Assembly: GCA_026390815.1 (NCBI GenBank)
Contig: JAPLFH010000003.1
Location: 43,773 to 107,772 of the forward strand
Length of the DNA: 64,000 bases
Direction of reading: 5' to 3'
Source of the DNA: Ignavibacteriales bacterium
GTDB taxonomy: Bacteria; Bacteroidota; Ignavibacteria; Ignavibacteriales; SURF-24
The notes under the pieces were generated by a model that saw only the letters and a program-made list of their open reading frames with translations, did no database searches and was not told the origin of the DNA. Both the position numbers and the translations under genes were made by a program. Numbering within the stretch: position 1 is the first letter of the stretch; the number at the start of each line of letters is the position of its first letter. Below, one piece after another: positions 25,749-36,671 of this stretch.

Positions 25749-26165
25749 TTAAGCATTCGCACTTTTATATTTAGCAGCAATATCAAGCCGGTTTTTGGCA
25801 CGTCCTAATGCCCCTTCTGCACGTTGAATATCAATATCTTTCCTTGTAAGCAATCTTTTTTGAGCACGATCTAAGGCTTCTTTGGCTCTTTCCAAATTAA
25901 TATTATCCGGACTTTCAAAAGTTTCTGCAAGGATAAGAACTTTATTTTTATTCACTTCAATTGTACCACCGCTTGTTGCAAAATAATATTCCTTTCCCTC
26001 TTCAATTTCAATTTTAATTTTTCCAATTTCCAAAGTACTCATTAAAGGTGCATGATTAAACAGAACCTGGAAATTACCCTTGGTACCGGGAACAGATACT
26101 GATTTTACTTTTCCGGAAAAAACAATTTTTTCCGGGGTAATTACTTCTAATTGAAATTCTTTCAT
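25749..26165 (-). CDS. atpC: F-type ATP synthase epsilon subunit
   Basis: Central-stalk subunit of F1 that couples rotation and inhibits ATP hydrolysis. The 138-residue protein has the beta-sandwich start FQLEVITPEKIVFSGKVKSV, the PGTKGNFQVLFNHAPLMSTL loop, and a C-terminal two-helix part rich in Arg/Ala (ALGRAKNRLDIAA). It follows atpD by 28 bases in the same direction. No other atp genes adjoin, an arrangement also known in Chlorobi/Bacteroidota genomes. Confidence 0.94.
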   Translation of the reverse strand: MKEFQLEVITPEKIVFSGKVKSVSVPGTKGNFQVLFNHAPLMSTLEIGKIKIEIEEGKEYYFATSGGTIEVNKNKVLILAETFESPDNINLERAKEALDRAQKRLLTRKDIDIQRAEGALGRAKNRLDIAAKYKSANA

Positions 26166-26193
26166 CGTTACAAGTTATCCTTTACCAAATATT

Positions 26194-27609
<1,416 letters not shown>

Positions 27610-27683
27610 TCACCTTAAATTTCGAATTAAACTTGTGATAATTTAACGAAAGACTATTTTTTTTCCAAAGAAGCTGAGGAAAA

Positions 27684-30020
27684 TTATTTAAGAACTACAA
27701 ATTTTTTCGCCTGAAATTTGTTTTGATACGTAAGTTTAAAGAAATATATACCGCTTGAAAGACTTGCTTTACTATCAGAGGGATTTGAAGCATTAAAATC
27801 CATTACATTCTTACCTTTTTGAGAATACCCGGAATAAACAGTTGCTACCTTTTCACCAAGCATATTAAAAACAGATAAGTCAATTTCTCCACTTGATGGC
27901 AGATAAAAAGAAATTGTAGTAACCGGATTAAAAGGATTTGGGAAATTCTGGAAGAGAATGAAATCATCCGGAATGTTACCAGCTTTTCCTGCATCAACAT
28001 CTGTTATTACTGGAACAACAAATCGTGTTGTTCCGCCAAGCTCATTATATCTTTTCTTAAATTCCTGCAGATACTGGTTTGCAATTAATGCATCATGAAT
28101 AATTAAAGTGTTCTCATCATTTTTTTCATTAGCTGAAGCGGACCAATTATGTGAACCAGTAATTACAATTGGATCTGATTTAGTTAGGGAAGCATCAACT
28201 ATTCCATACTTATGATGAAGAGTGGCTGATTGGTTATAATCAAATACTTCTGCGAATGTTTTCAGATTGGTGTATTCTGAACCACTGTCGTTAATATTAT
28301 CAATTATTCCTCTAACATCTTTAGCTTTGCTTTGATTTGCATCTCTGATCGCGTAAAAAATGCTGTTGCTTGTAAACGTCATTTGTGCAAAGAAGATTGA
28401 AGTATCCGCAGTTTGCATAGCATTTACAATCCTGGATTCTGTTTGATCTGATGGACTGAAATATAAATAAACTTCTCTTCCACCAATATTGAAAGAATGA
28501 ATTGTATTATCACTTTTAAAAGGACCAAATTTAGCAGTTGCAGCATTTGGAACATCTCCATTGCTTCCCCACATTTCTTCAAACTCAGTTGTGTACGCAG
28601 AAGCCAAAGTTGGATCATTTATTTCCAAGGCACTGTTTTTCCATGCTAATTCGTTTGAAGTAACATTCCAGGAACCTGTCCACACCCAATCATTATTTGG
28701 GTTATCATCCCGCTCATCAAAAATAAAAAATTTGTTATGCATTAAACCGTCAATCGCCGGGCGCTGACTCATCTTTATTCCTGCATTTAAAAGCAATTGC
28801 ATAGAAGATTGGGTTGTTCGGTTATCGTAAACAATTCTAACTTTAACGCCTCGGTTCTTTGCATTGATTATAGCAGTCGCAATATCATTCAATCCAAAAA
28901 AGCTATAAACTGCCATATCAATTGATGATGTTGCAGAATTTATTCTATTTAAAAGTTTGGCTGCAAAATTAATGTTTCCATTTGCCTTGTTTCCAACTAT
29001 TGCAACTGTTGTATCTACATCAAAATTAAAATAAACGTTTATAGTCCCAGTCTGTGGATTAGAAGATGATGTACTGGCGCTTTGCAAACTGCTTTCACTT
29101 GTTCCGGCAGCATTAGTTGAGTATACCTTAAAATAATATTTTGTTAATGGTTTAAGATTGATTATTGCTACCGAATGTTGAGTTGTATCTTCATTTACAA
29201 CCACGGAATCCAATTCCAGTAAAGTTGTTAATCCATATTTAACTTTGCTGTTTCCATTCCTGGCAGTGGAAAAATATACTGAAAATGAAGTTGAATCAAT
29301 TTTAGCAGCTACAACAGAATTCATTATTATTGGTCTACCATCATCAATAATATCTTGCCTGAATCTTGGAATTATTTGATATCCTGAATTGTATGGTTGA
29401 TTTACAAGATATTGTCCAACAACTCCAATTAAGTCAACTGAACCAGATGGTATTGGTGTTCCAACAAGCGTAGTAACATCCTTATCGGAATAAATAACTA
29501 ATGAACCGGTAGCATCACTTATTGTATAAGTTTTATTTCCTTCAAAATTACCGGTACCTGAAATAGTAGCATTATTAACGCGCACAATCTGGCTTTCAAA
29601 TTCCTCATATCCATTCCATTGCTGGTTTTTAATTTGGGATAATGTAACGATGAGAGTATCGAAATGAACATTTGATTTATGTTTAAGATAAGATGAACCA
29701 GCCTTAGTGAAGTTTAATTCCGCCAAACCATTATATTGTGTTAAAGTAGAAATAACAGTTACTGAATCTCCTATCTTTACTTCATTTGCAAAACTACTTC
29801 CATAAACTGCCATAGCTCCGGAGTTATCCTGTATAGTCGCTGGTCCGGCAGTTCCAAGTTGATTTGACGAAGTTACAACACCGGTAACTTTAAACACCTT
29901 ATCTAAATCAATAGGAATACCGTTGGAATTATTGTTTTTTAGATTTGCAATTGGAACTAAGTCCTGGGAATAAAGAATTGAAATAAGAGAAATAAAGAGT
30001 GCTAAGATTTTAATCTTCAA
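27684..30020 (-). CDS. secreted phospholipase-D-fold protein with OB-fold-like repeats and T9SS tail
   Basis: 778 residues: signal peptide (MKIKILALFISLISILYS), two beta-rich OB-fold-like stretches in residues ~30-230, a fibronectin-III-like region (~235-320), then a PLD-type domain with two HxK motifs, MHNKFFIFDERDD with GSWN and LHHKYGIVDAS with GSHNWS. The end (NFPNPFNPVTTISFYLPSSG and GIYFFKLTYQNKFQAKKFVV) is a T9SS sorting tail. It is the last gene of the surface cluster, 1 base after its neighbour. Such domains act as phosphodiesterases or nucleases; an extracellular nuclease or lipase role is plausible. Confidence 0.85.
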   Translation of the reverse strand: MKIKILALFISLISILYSQDLVPIANLKNNNSNGIPIDLDKVFKVTGVVTSSNQLGTAGPATIQDNSGAMAVYGSSFANEVKIGDSVTVISTLTQYNGLAELNFTKAGSSYLKHKSNVHFDTLIVTLSQIKNQQWNGYEEFESQIVRVNNATISGTGNFEGNKTYTISDATGSLVIYSDKDVTTLVGTPIPSGSVDLIGVVGQYLVNQPYNSGYQIIPRFRQDIIDDGRPIIMNSVVAAKIDSTSFSVYFSTARNGNSKVKYGLTTLLELDSVVVNEDTTQHSVAIINLKPLTKYYFKVYSTNAAGTSESSLQSASTSSSNPQTGTINVYFNFDVDTTVAIVGNKANGNINFAAKLLNRINSATSSIDMAVYSFFGLNDIATAIINAKNRGVKVRIVYDNRTTQSSMQLLLNAGIKMSQRPAIDGLMHNKFFIFDERDDNPNNDWVWTGSWNVTSNELAWKNSALEINDPTLASAYTTEFEEMWGSNGDVPNAATAKFGPFKSDNTIHSFNIGGREVYLYFSPSDQTESRIVNAMQTADTSIFFAQMTFTSNSIFYAIRDANQSKAKDVRGIIDNINDSGSEYTNLKTFAEVFDYNQSATLHHKYGIVDASLTKSDPIVITGSHNWSASANEKNDENTLIIHDALIANQYLQEFKKRYNELGGTTRFVVPVITDVDAGKAGNIPDDFILFQNFPNPFNPVTTISFYLPSSGEIDLSVFNMLGEKVATVYSGYSQKGKNVMDFNASNPSDSKASLSSGIYFFKLTYQNKFQAKKFVVLK

Positions 30021-31181
30021 TCAATTTATCTCCGTTGAAAGAATGAAGCGGAGAATACGATTATTTTCAGTATCGGCTACATAAAGTGTTTTATCAAATA
30101 TTGCAACGGCGTGTGGACTTTTGAATACAGTTGGACCACCGAATGACTGAAGTTCTTCCCCATAAACGCTAAATTTAAAAACACTATCCTTCTGAGCGTC
30201 TGCAATAAAAATATTTCCAGAACCATCAATGGCTACATCTTCAGGGCTTCCAAATCTATTTACCTGCATCATTGCAGCATTGGATGGAGAAAGTTTATTA
30301 ACATAACCGGAAAAATCAGCAGTCTCCACATATTGCAACCATTGCGTTTTAAAGCTATTGTTGCCAACCATCGTCATAATAAAATCAACATTTCTTTTAT
30401 CGAAGGATGTAAGTGAACTTATTTTGTTTGCAGATAAAATACCTGTTCCTTCCGGAGTAAGTAAAGGCACTCTTCCAATAAGTGTGTCTGTTTTGGATCC
30501 GTTCAATAATACTTTTTTATGGAAAACTAATATTGAATTATCAGGATCGATGGGACTATCATTCTTGGGACCTTTTCTACTAACATAAAATGAGTTATCA
30601 AAGAATGCACAAACACCTGTATACTCTCTTCTCTTAACTTCAAATAAAAAACGAAAATCATCTTTGGTTGGAAGAATCCTTGTTATTGGTGCTAAGGTAA
30701 TATTGTGCCCAACTGGTACCAAATCTATTTTATAAACAGCACTAACGGATTCTGTAATTCCGTTTACAAGAGTATCGAATTGAGCGCAAACAATCAGATT
30801 AAGCTGGTAATCCTGCGCTAAAGCTACCGGATGTTTAACGGGACATTTACCCAAAACCTGCCCAGCTAAATTCAACATAACAATTTGATCGTTATAAGTA
30901 TCGGCAACATAAATAAATGGTTCTCTTCCAATAATGATATCTTCAGGTTTGTTAAAACCAGTCCAGTCAGGATTTAGTTTTATATAAACAGTATCACTCA
31001 ATTTACCGCCAGCCGCAGGAACCGAATTGGTAATTTTGTTTAAATCCAATTTTTCATTTGAACAACCGCCCACTAAAATTAATGCAAATAAGAAAAGAAG
31101 AGAAAGTTTTTTCCGCCTGGCAGATTTAATTGATTTATTTATAAAATTTTTAATCATGTTTTTATGTTGAATGCTGATCAA
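30021..31181 (-). CDS. NHL-repeat beta-propeller lipoprotein
   Basis: 386 residues; a basic N-terminus then a hydrophobic segment ending in the lipobox ILVGGC, so the mature protein is lipid-anchored. The remainder reads as NHL-type blades, for example FIYVADTYNDQIVMLNLAGQ, EDVAIDGSGNIFIADAQKDS and HAVAIFDKTLYVADTENNRI. Such propellers usually mediate protein contacts at the cell surface. The start may be internal (Met at residue 9), giving a shorter leader. It sits between the porin-like gene and the PLD-like gene in the same-strand surface cluster. Confidence 0.8.
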   Translation of the reverse strand: MISIQHKNMIKNFINKSIKSARRKKLSLLFLFALILVGGCSNEKLDLNKITNSVPAAGGKLSDTVYIKLNPDWTGFNKPEDIIIGREPFIYVADTYNDQIVMLNLAGQVLGKCPVKHPVALAQDYQLNLIVCAQFDTLVNGITESVSAVYKIDLVPVGHNITLAPITRILPTKDDFRFLFEVKRREYTGVCAFFDNSFYVSRKGPKNDSPIDPDNSILVFHKKVLLNGSKTDTLIGRVPLLTPEGTGILSANKISSLTSFDKRNVDFIMTMVGNNSFKTQWLQYVETADFSGYVNKLSPSNAAMMQVNRFGSPEDVAIDGSGNIFIADAQKDSVFKFSVYGEELQSFGGPTVFKSPHAVAIFDKTLYVADTENNRILRFILSTEIN

Positions 31182-31201
31182 TGTTAAAATAAAATTCTTT
31201 T

Positions 31202-32179
31202 TTATAATCCCAGAATAATTGAAAACCTGTGTGCAGAGCCAAGTTTTGTAAAATTAGCATAAGCGTAATCGAAATTAACCTCTGCAATACTTAAAGGAAT
31301 TTTTACTCCAGCGCCAAACGAATAATTTTGTTCTTCCACATTAAATTTATATCCGCCTCTGAGGAAAAAGGAATTCCTAAATTTATATTCTGTTCCAAAA
31401 GAAACGTTTTCACTATTATCATTAGGATGATTGAGCTGAATTGATGTGGTAACCTCATGATCATCTGACTTATAAGGTTCAAAAGCAAAACCAATTCTAA
31501 ACATAGTTGGAGGAGAGAATGACTGCCAATCCGATTTTTTTCTTTTTCCTACAAGCACTACTTCTCCATCAGGAGCAAGATTGTTTCCAAAGTTTGTAAC
31601 TGCAACTGCAAATCGAGTTGTACCTAAACCAGTCCAATAAAGGGTACCTAAATCAATCATAACTCCGCGCATTTTTAATTTATCAAGTGTTTCCTCAATA
31701 TATCTTACCGTTCCACCAAAACTAAATTGTTCAGTCATTTTTCTGGAATATGTAAGTGCTAAAGCAATATCTCCAAAACTAAAAAACTCACCGGTACCAA
31801 AAGGCATAAATTCCGTTGTAACTTTCATGTCTTTCATATGTAGCGAAGTTAGTGAAACTCCAACCGCATCATTAGAAGATAAATGATAAACTGCACCTAC
31901 AAACTCATGTTTAACATCTATCAACCATTCGTTGTGAGAAAAGATCACTTCATCTTTATTAGATTGTACTAATCCGGCAGGATTCCAGTATAAAGCAGAT
32001 GCATCATTAGCGACAGCAATAAACGCATCACCCATTGCTGAAGCTCGTCCTCCTACACCAATCTTTAAAAATTGTGCTGTGGAAATTCCTGCACGCTGAC
32101 CACCAAGCGTCGGGAACAATTGAGCTTTTGATTCAGCTACAAATAAAATGATAAATAAAACTAAAAATATTTTTTTCAT
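31202..32179 (-). CDS. PorV/PorQ-family outer membrane beta-barrel protein
   Basis: 325 residues with a signal peptide ending SKAQ and the family pattern GISTAQFLKIGVGGRASAMG, DAFIAVANDASALYWNPAGL and a barrel of alternating strands ending in FSIILGL. PorV-type proteins act with the type IX secretion system, shuttling cargo released from the translocon. Its position among genes whose products have T9SS tails supports that link. It could also be a general FadL-like barrel of the same family. Confidence 0.85.
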   Translation of the reverse strand: MKKIFLVLFIILFVAESKAQLFPTLGGQRAGISTAQFLKIGVGGRASAMGDAFIAVANDASALYWNPAGLVQSNKDEVIFSHNEWLIDVKHEFVGAVYHLSSNDAVGVSLTSLHMKDMKVTTEFMPFGTGEFFSFGDIALALTYSRKMTEQFSFGGTVRYIEETLDKLKMRGVMIDLGTLYWTGLGTTRFAVAVTNFGNNLAPDGEVVLVGKRKKSDWQSFSPPTMFRIGFAFEPYKSDDHEVTTSIQLNHPNDNSENVSFGTEYKFRNSFFLRGGYKFNVEEQNYSFGAGVKIPLSIAEVNFDYAYANFTKLGSAHRFSIILGL

Positions 32180-32248
32180 ACTCTATTTTTTTCTTCGCAA
32201 CCAATTTTCTAAAGGCAAATTCGCTTTAGTAAATTGATAACTAAGGTT

Positions 32249-35059
32249 TTAAAATCTTACACTCATTCCTATCTTTACATTCCTTTTTGTTAGATAACGT
32301 GCCGGGTTATAAGGATATGCAGAAATAGGTGCTTGCAAATCAGGATACATAGGATCATTCCAGGAATTAGGAACTGGATCGCCGAACTCATACGCTTTAC
32401 CGGTAACAGGATTTATTATAGCTGAGTTTTTAGTATCCAGCAAGTTGTTAACTTCCAGAAAAACCGAAAACTTTACACCCGCAAGTGAAAAGTATTTTTC
32501 AAAATTCACATCAAGCCAATACCAGTCATCACCAATTAAAGCATATCTATTCTTCCTGTCGGTATCATATTCAGGTCGTCCGTCACTGCCATAGGTACCA
32601 GTAAAATATGAAGCAGTATATCGTTTACCCGATTGATAGAAAAATCTAAGATAAATATTATAATCGTCAAGGATTCCACTGCCGATTCCAAAAACTGGTT
32701 CACCCTTTTCTACATAAAATGAAGTTGATAATGATCCAGTAAAGGGTTTATCCCAGGGAGTGTATTCTTCTTTTATTGATTCATCAAGATCGCCCCTGAT
32801 AACTAACGCGCTTTCATCTGCAGATGAACTTTTTCCTGTGATAATTGCATATGAAAATGAAGCAACACCATTGAACCATTTGCCAACTCTTTTCCTGTAT
32901 TCCAATTCCAAGCCGCGCGAACGTGCATAATCCTGGTTTGTATAAGTTACAAAACTTTGTGTTGCAAAACGGGCAGAAGTTATTTTTGCAGATCGAGTTG
33001 AGATATAATCAAAAATATCTTTATAGTATGCAGTTATTGTAAGAACATCATTCTCAGAAAATTGTGTCTTTAATCCTAATTCGTAAGCGACTGTTGTTTC
33101 AGGATTCAAATTAGGATTGCCAAATTTTTGAAAAGATGATTTAGCGGAAGTTGGATTCAACTTTGCATAAACGAACTGCGGCTTAGGCCACTTGCTAAAG
33201 TGTCCATATGAAAAGAATAAAACTTGGTTATCAGAAATGGGATGTGAAATTCCAAGTCGTGGACTCAACCTTGCTTTAAATCTTCTATTTCCAAACCACC
33301 CATAAGAATTATCTTTATACTCTTTGCGTATCTGATCCGGTATTGTAATTACATCCGGGTTATCAACTGCATCATCAACATACTTACCGGGGAACCAATA
33401 ATCCATTCGCAAACCGAAATTCAAAATCATACCACTAAAGTTGATATTATCCTGTGCATAAAAAGAACCAGTAGCAGGATAAACTTTGTAATAATCATTA
33501 TTCAATCCAAGCGTTCCGATCCAGGGTTTATAAATATCAAGCAACTGCATTTCTGTAATAGATAAACTGAATCCAGCTTTAAATTTATTTTTTTCATCGA
33601 AAAAGCTTGTCAGATCACCTCTAAATGATACTTCATCATAATGATGGTCGTGCCAGGTATAAGGATTTCCAACATCCCAAAAACCATCACCAGGTATAAC
33701 TCCAATTGTATCCCGATTCTGATTATAATACTCTATCGGGAAATTGGTAATATCTTTAGGTTCAGCATACTCATTAAAATTCTTTCCATTTGCATCAGAG
33801 CGTAAATGCGTAAAATATTTTCCGAGCTTCAATTCATAGAAGGTTTTCTGGTTAAGTGTGTGCGTCCAAGTGATTGTATGATAAATATTATTATGAGTGT
33901 AAACGTTTGCGTTATCCAGGATATTCTGAAATTCATATTGATAACCAGGACTTGGTTCTATGTATTCAAGATTTGATTGAAGTGATTGGGAATTTTGATT
34001 TATATCCACTGACTGATTGAAAGAATAAATTAATTTCATTGTAGGCGAAATTTTGTAAGTAAGTTTGCCAAGACCAAACCAGCTATTTTCTTGCCGCGGT
34101 GAAAATCTCGATCCATTAAAAATTGATGAAACTATTCTATCAGCTGTTGTTTTATAGTAACCTTGGGTAATCCCATCGCTAAGTCCAACATAAAAACTTG
34201 TGAAAAAAGAAAGTTCACCAGGAATTTGTAATCCGAGTGCAGGTAAAACAAAACGAGTAATTGGCTCAGGTCCGCTCAAGTTAGCTTCAAGTACTTCATA
34301 ATTAAAAACATGATCAGATGATTTATTCCCAAAATTATCGCGTTTATAAGAAACATAACCGCGGAAATTATCACCACCTTCTCTGGTTTTTACATTTACA
34401 ATTCCAGAAGTTGCCTGACCAAACTCAGCATTAAATCCACCAGTAATAACTTCAATCTCTTCAATTGAGTTTGCACTTAACTGCAAACCGAATCCTGTTC
34501 CCGAAAGCGGATCCTGAACGGAAACACCATCAAGCAGGAAAGCATTTTCATAACTCCTGCCACCGCGGATATGTATTGCATTATCCGATTTTACAACACC
34601 TGATTGCATGGAAATAATATCGTTCACATTTTCAACCGGCGCCATCTCAATATCATCCCTGGAAATTACTTTTTTACTTTGAGTTTCTTCAACATCAACT
34701 AACGGTTTTTCCCCAATGATAATTACATCTTTATCCATCGTTAGAGCAGTTTCAGATAACTTAACATCCAGCATTTTAGTTTTATTAGCTTCTATTTTAA
34801 TTCCAGTAAACTGTGTTGTTTTGTAGCCAATAAAAGAAACCTCTACGTTAAAAGTACCTTCCGAAACATTATTGATTTGGAATTTTCCATTTACATCGCT
34901 TACAGCACCGTAATAAGTTCCTTTCAAAACAACGTTAACACCAGGCAATACTTCATTGGTTCGTTCATCAATTATTTTTCCTTCAAGTTTTCCTTTTTGC
35001 TGCGCAAAAGAAATGAAAGAAACAATTACAAGCAATATGGAAATTAAATATTTCATCAT
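32249..35059 (-). CDS. TonB-dependent receptor with carboxypeptidase-like N-terminal domain
   Basis: 936 residues: signal peptide, a carboxypeptidase-regulatory-like domain (GKLEGKIIDERTNEVLPGVN, residues ~20-110), a plug domain (NDIISMQSGVVKSDNAIHIR, then LLDGVSVQDPL and SANSIEEIEVITGGFNAEFG) and a long beta-barrel ending in NVKIGMSVRF. Such receptors import large or scarce substrates using TonB energy; an ExbB/ExbD/TonB set lies 9 kb away. It overlaps the upstream lipoprotein gene by 4 bases. A SusC-like role is possible but no SusD partner is evident. Confidence 0.93.
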   Translation of the reverse strand: MMKYLISILLVIVSFISFAQQKGKLEGKIIDERTNEVLPGVNVVLKGTYYGAVSDVNGKFQINNVSEGTFNVEVSFIGYKTTQFTGIKIEANKTKMLDVKLSETALTMDKDVIIIGEKPLVDVEETQSKKVISRDDIEMAPVENVNDIISMQSGVVKSDNAIHIRGGRSYENAFLLDGVSVQDPLSGTGFGLQLSANSIEEIEVITGGFNAEFGQATSGIVNVKTREGGDNFRGYVSYKRDNFGNKSSDHVFNYEVLEANLSGPEPITRFVLPALGLQIPGELSFFTSFYVGLSDGITQGYYKTTADRIVSSIFNGSRFSPRQENSWFGLGKLTYKISPTMKLIYSFNQSVDINQNSQSLQSNLEYIEPSPGYQYEFQNILDNANVYTHNNIYHTITWTHTLNQKTFYELKLGKYFTHLRSDANGKNFNEYAEPKDITNFPIEYYNQNRDTIGVIPGDGFWDVGNPYTWHDHHYDEVSFRGDLTSFFDEKNKFKAGFSLSITEMQLLDIYKPWIGTLGLNNDYYKVYPATGSFYAQDNINFSGMILNFGLRMDYWFPGKYVDDAVDNPDVITIPDQIRKEYKDNSYGWFGNRRFKARLSPRLGISHPISDNQVLFFSYGHFSKWPKPQFVYAKLNPTSAKSSFQKFGNPNLNPETTVAYELGLKTQFSENDVLTITAYYKDIFDYISTRSAKITSARFATQSFVTYTNQDYARSRGLELEYRKRVGKWFNGVASFSYAIITGKSSSADESALVIRGDLDESIKEEYTPWDKPFTGSLSTSFYVEKGEPVFGIGSGILDDYNIYLRFFYQSGKRYTASYFTGTYGSDGRPEYDTDRKNRYALIGDDWYWLDVNFEKYFSLAGVKFSVFLEVNNLLDTKNSAIINPVTGKAYEFGDPVPNSWNDPMYPDLQAPISAYPYNPARYLTKRNVKIGMSVRF

Positions 35060-36603
35060 GGTGTTAAACCAAAATCTTCAAAAAATACTTTTTCTAAAAG
35101 TGTTTTTACATTTGTTTGTATTGCATTAGTCTTGGAGAGCGGTAAACCAATAAAGAACAACTTTTTATCCAGACTTCTGAATCCAATAGTTTTATTCAAA
35201 GTAATTTGAGTGCTTTCTACATTATAAACTGGAATAGCACTAGAAGGAATTGGGTAAAATGTTCTTACTCTAAAAATTGTTGTGTTTGTTTTAAGAGGTG
35301 GATAATTTAAAATTGCCTCACTAACTAAAACATTGGTATTAGGAAAAAGTGAATTTGTAAAACTCTTGCCATTTGAAGTTCCCGCGGAATCAATCGGAAG
35401 AAAATTCTGAAGATCTTGCTGCTCTATTGTCTGAGGAAAGATCATTGAGAATGCAATCTTACCGCCTGCATCCATAAATTTTCTAACTGATACAGATGTT
35501 AGTGAAAGGCTTGGATTGTTATCCGTATACCAGAAAATATATTTAAACATTTTAACTGTTTCCAGGAATGTAACGCTTTCATAAGGAACTTTATTCTTAA
35601 ATATATCCCAGACATCATACTTACTTTTTAAACTTCCATTATTTAATGAATCGAACATCACCCGGTAAAATGAAGGCGAATTATCAACTGTCTGATAATC
35701 ATCAATAACTAACATTTTGCCAGATGGCTTTTTTACATACCAATTTTTAGGTTCCTGTGGCAAAGAAATGAATTTACTCTTTGCTCCAGAAATATCTTCT
35801 GCCTGAATATAAATTGTATTATTGCCGTTAAGTTTAATTCCAGTTAACTTTTCGGCAACAACATGACTTTCTGAACCATTGATCAAAACCTCAGCTTGAG
35901 CATCATTGTTGCTAAAATCTTTTACCCGGATCAGAATCAATCTGGTTGAACCCGGTAAGGATAAAGATTTATTTGTATCATTTACTGCAACATTAATCCT
36001 GGTAATAGTTTCATTTCCATCAATATCTTCTGCATCCCAACCAAACGTCATAACCGGAAAGGAAGTATCCGGAAGAACCGTTAAACTACTCCAGGTAATT
36101 TGCGGGGCTGAGTTTTTAATAGGAAATTTTAATTGAGCTGGTACCGGATCAATTGTACCAACATCAAAAAAAGTTTCACCGGCATCATAAGTACCATTTC
36201 CGTTTTTATCGATGAATGGTTCTGGTCCAAAATTAATTCCGTTTTGATTTACTTCCTGATCGTATACACCATTGCCGCTGTTATCCACAGAAGCAACTTT
36301 GAATGTATAGTTTGTATCGGAAGCACCAATCTGAAGTGCAAATGTGCTGTCGTTGCTTTTTGTAAATGACCAATGAACGTTATCCCAGGTAAAATAGTAA
36401 CCTACAATCAAACCGTCCGGGTCATCGCCCCACCATCTTACTCTAAGTTTACTCTGCTGCTTGGAAATATCCTGATCCGGGAAAAGCGAAATAAAAGTAT
36501 CTGGTGCTTTATTACCAAAAACTGAATCAGTTACTTTTTCTTTGCAGGAAAAAAAGAAAACTGTAGAAACGAATAAAAACGTAAACAGTAAAAATTTATT
36601 CAT
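35056..36603 (-). CDS. secreted lipoprotein of the surface cluster, unknown function
   Basis: 515 residues with a lipobox (VFFFSC) after a short leader. The mature part reads as Ig/FN3-like beta modules with recurring phrases about 'DPDGLIVGYYFTWD' and 'DAEDIDGNET', a Ca-binding-like DKNGNGTYDAGE loop, and then a region that recalls a glutamine-amidotransferase-like fold (MLVIDDYQTVDN...). It is translationally coupled to the TonB receptor (4-base overlap), which suggests the two act together at the outer membrane. No enzyme motif can be named. Confidence 0.65.
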   Translation of the reverse strand: MNKFLLFTFLFVSTVFFFSCKEKVTDSVFGNKAPDTFISLFPDQDISKQQSKLRVRWWGDDPDGLIVGYYFTWDNVHWSFTKSNDSTFALQIGASDTNYTFKVASVDNSGNGVYDQEVNQNGINFGPEPFIDKNGNGTYDAGETFFDVGTIDPVPAQLKFPIKNSAPQITWSSLTVLPDTSFPVMTFGWDAEDIDGNETITRINVAVNDTNKSLSLPGSTRLILIRVKDFSNNDAQAEVLINGSESHVVAEKLTGIKLNGNNTIYIQAEDISGAKSKFISLPQEPKNWYVKKPSGKMLVIDDYQTVDNSPSFYRVMFDSLNNGSLKSKYDVWDIFKNKVPYESVTFLETVKMFKYIFWYTDNNPSLSLTSVSVRKFMDAGGKIAFSMIFPQTIEQQDLQNFLPIDSAGTSNGKSFTNSLFPNTNVLVSEAILNYPPLKTNTTIFRVRTFYPIPSSAIPVYNVESTQITLNKTIGFRSLDKKLFFIGLPLSKTNAIQTNVKTLLEKVFFEDFGLTP

Positions 36604-36671
36604 AAAATATTTTTTAAATCACACATCTTCCCCTCCGATATGGGGAGTGGAAGATAGTGAAGGCATTTTAC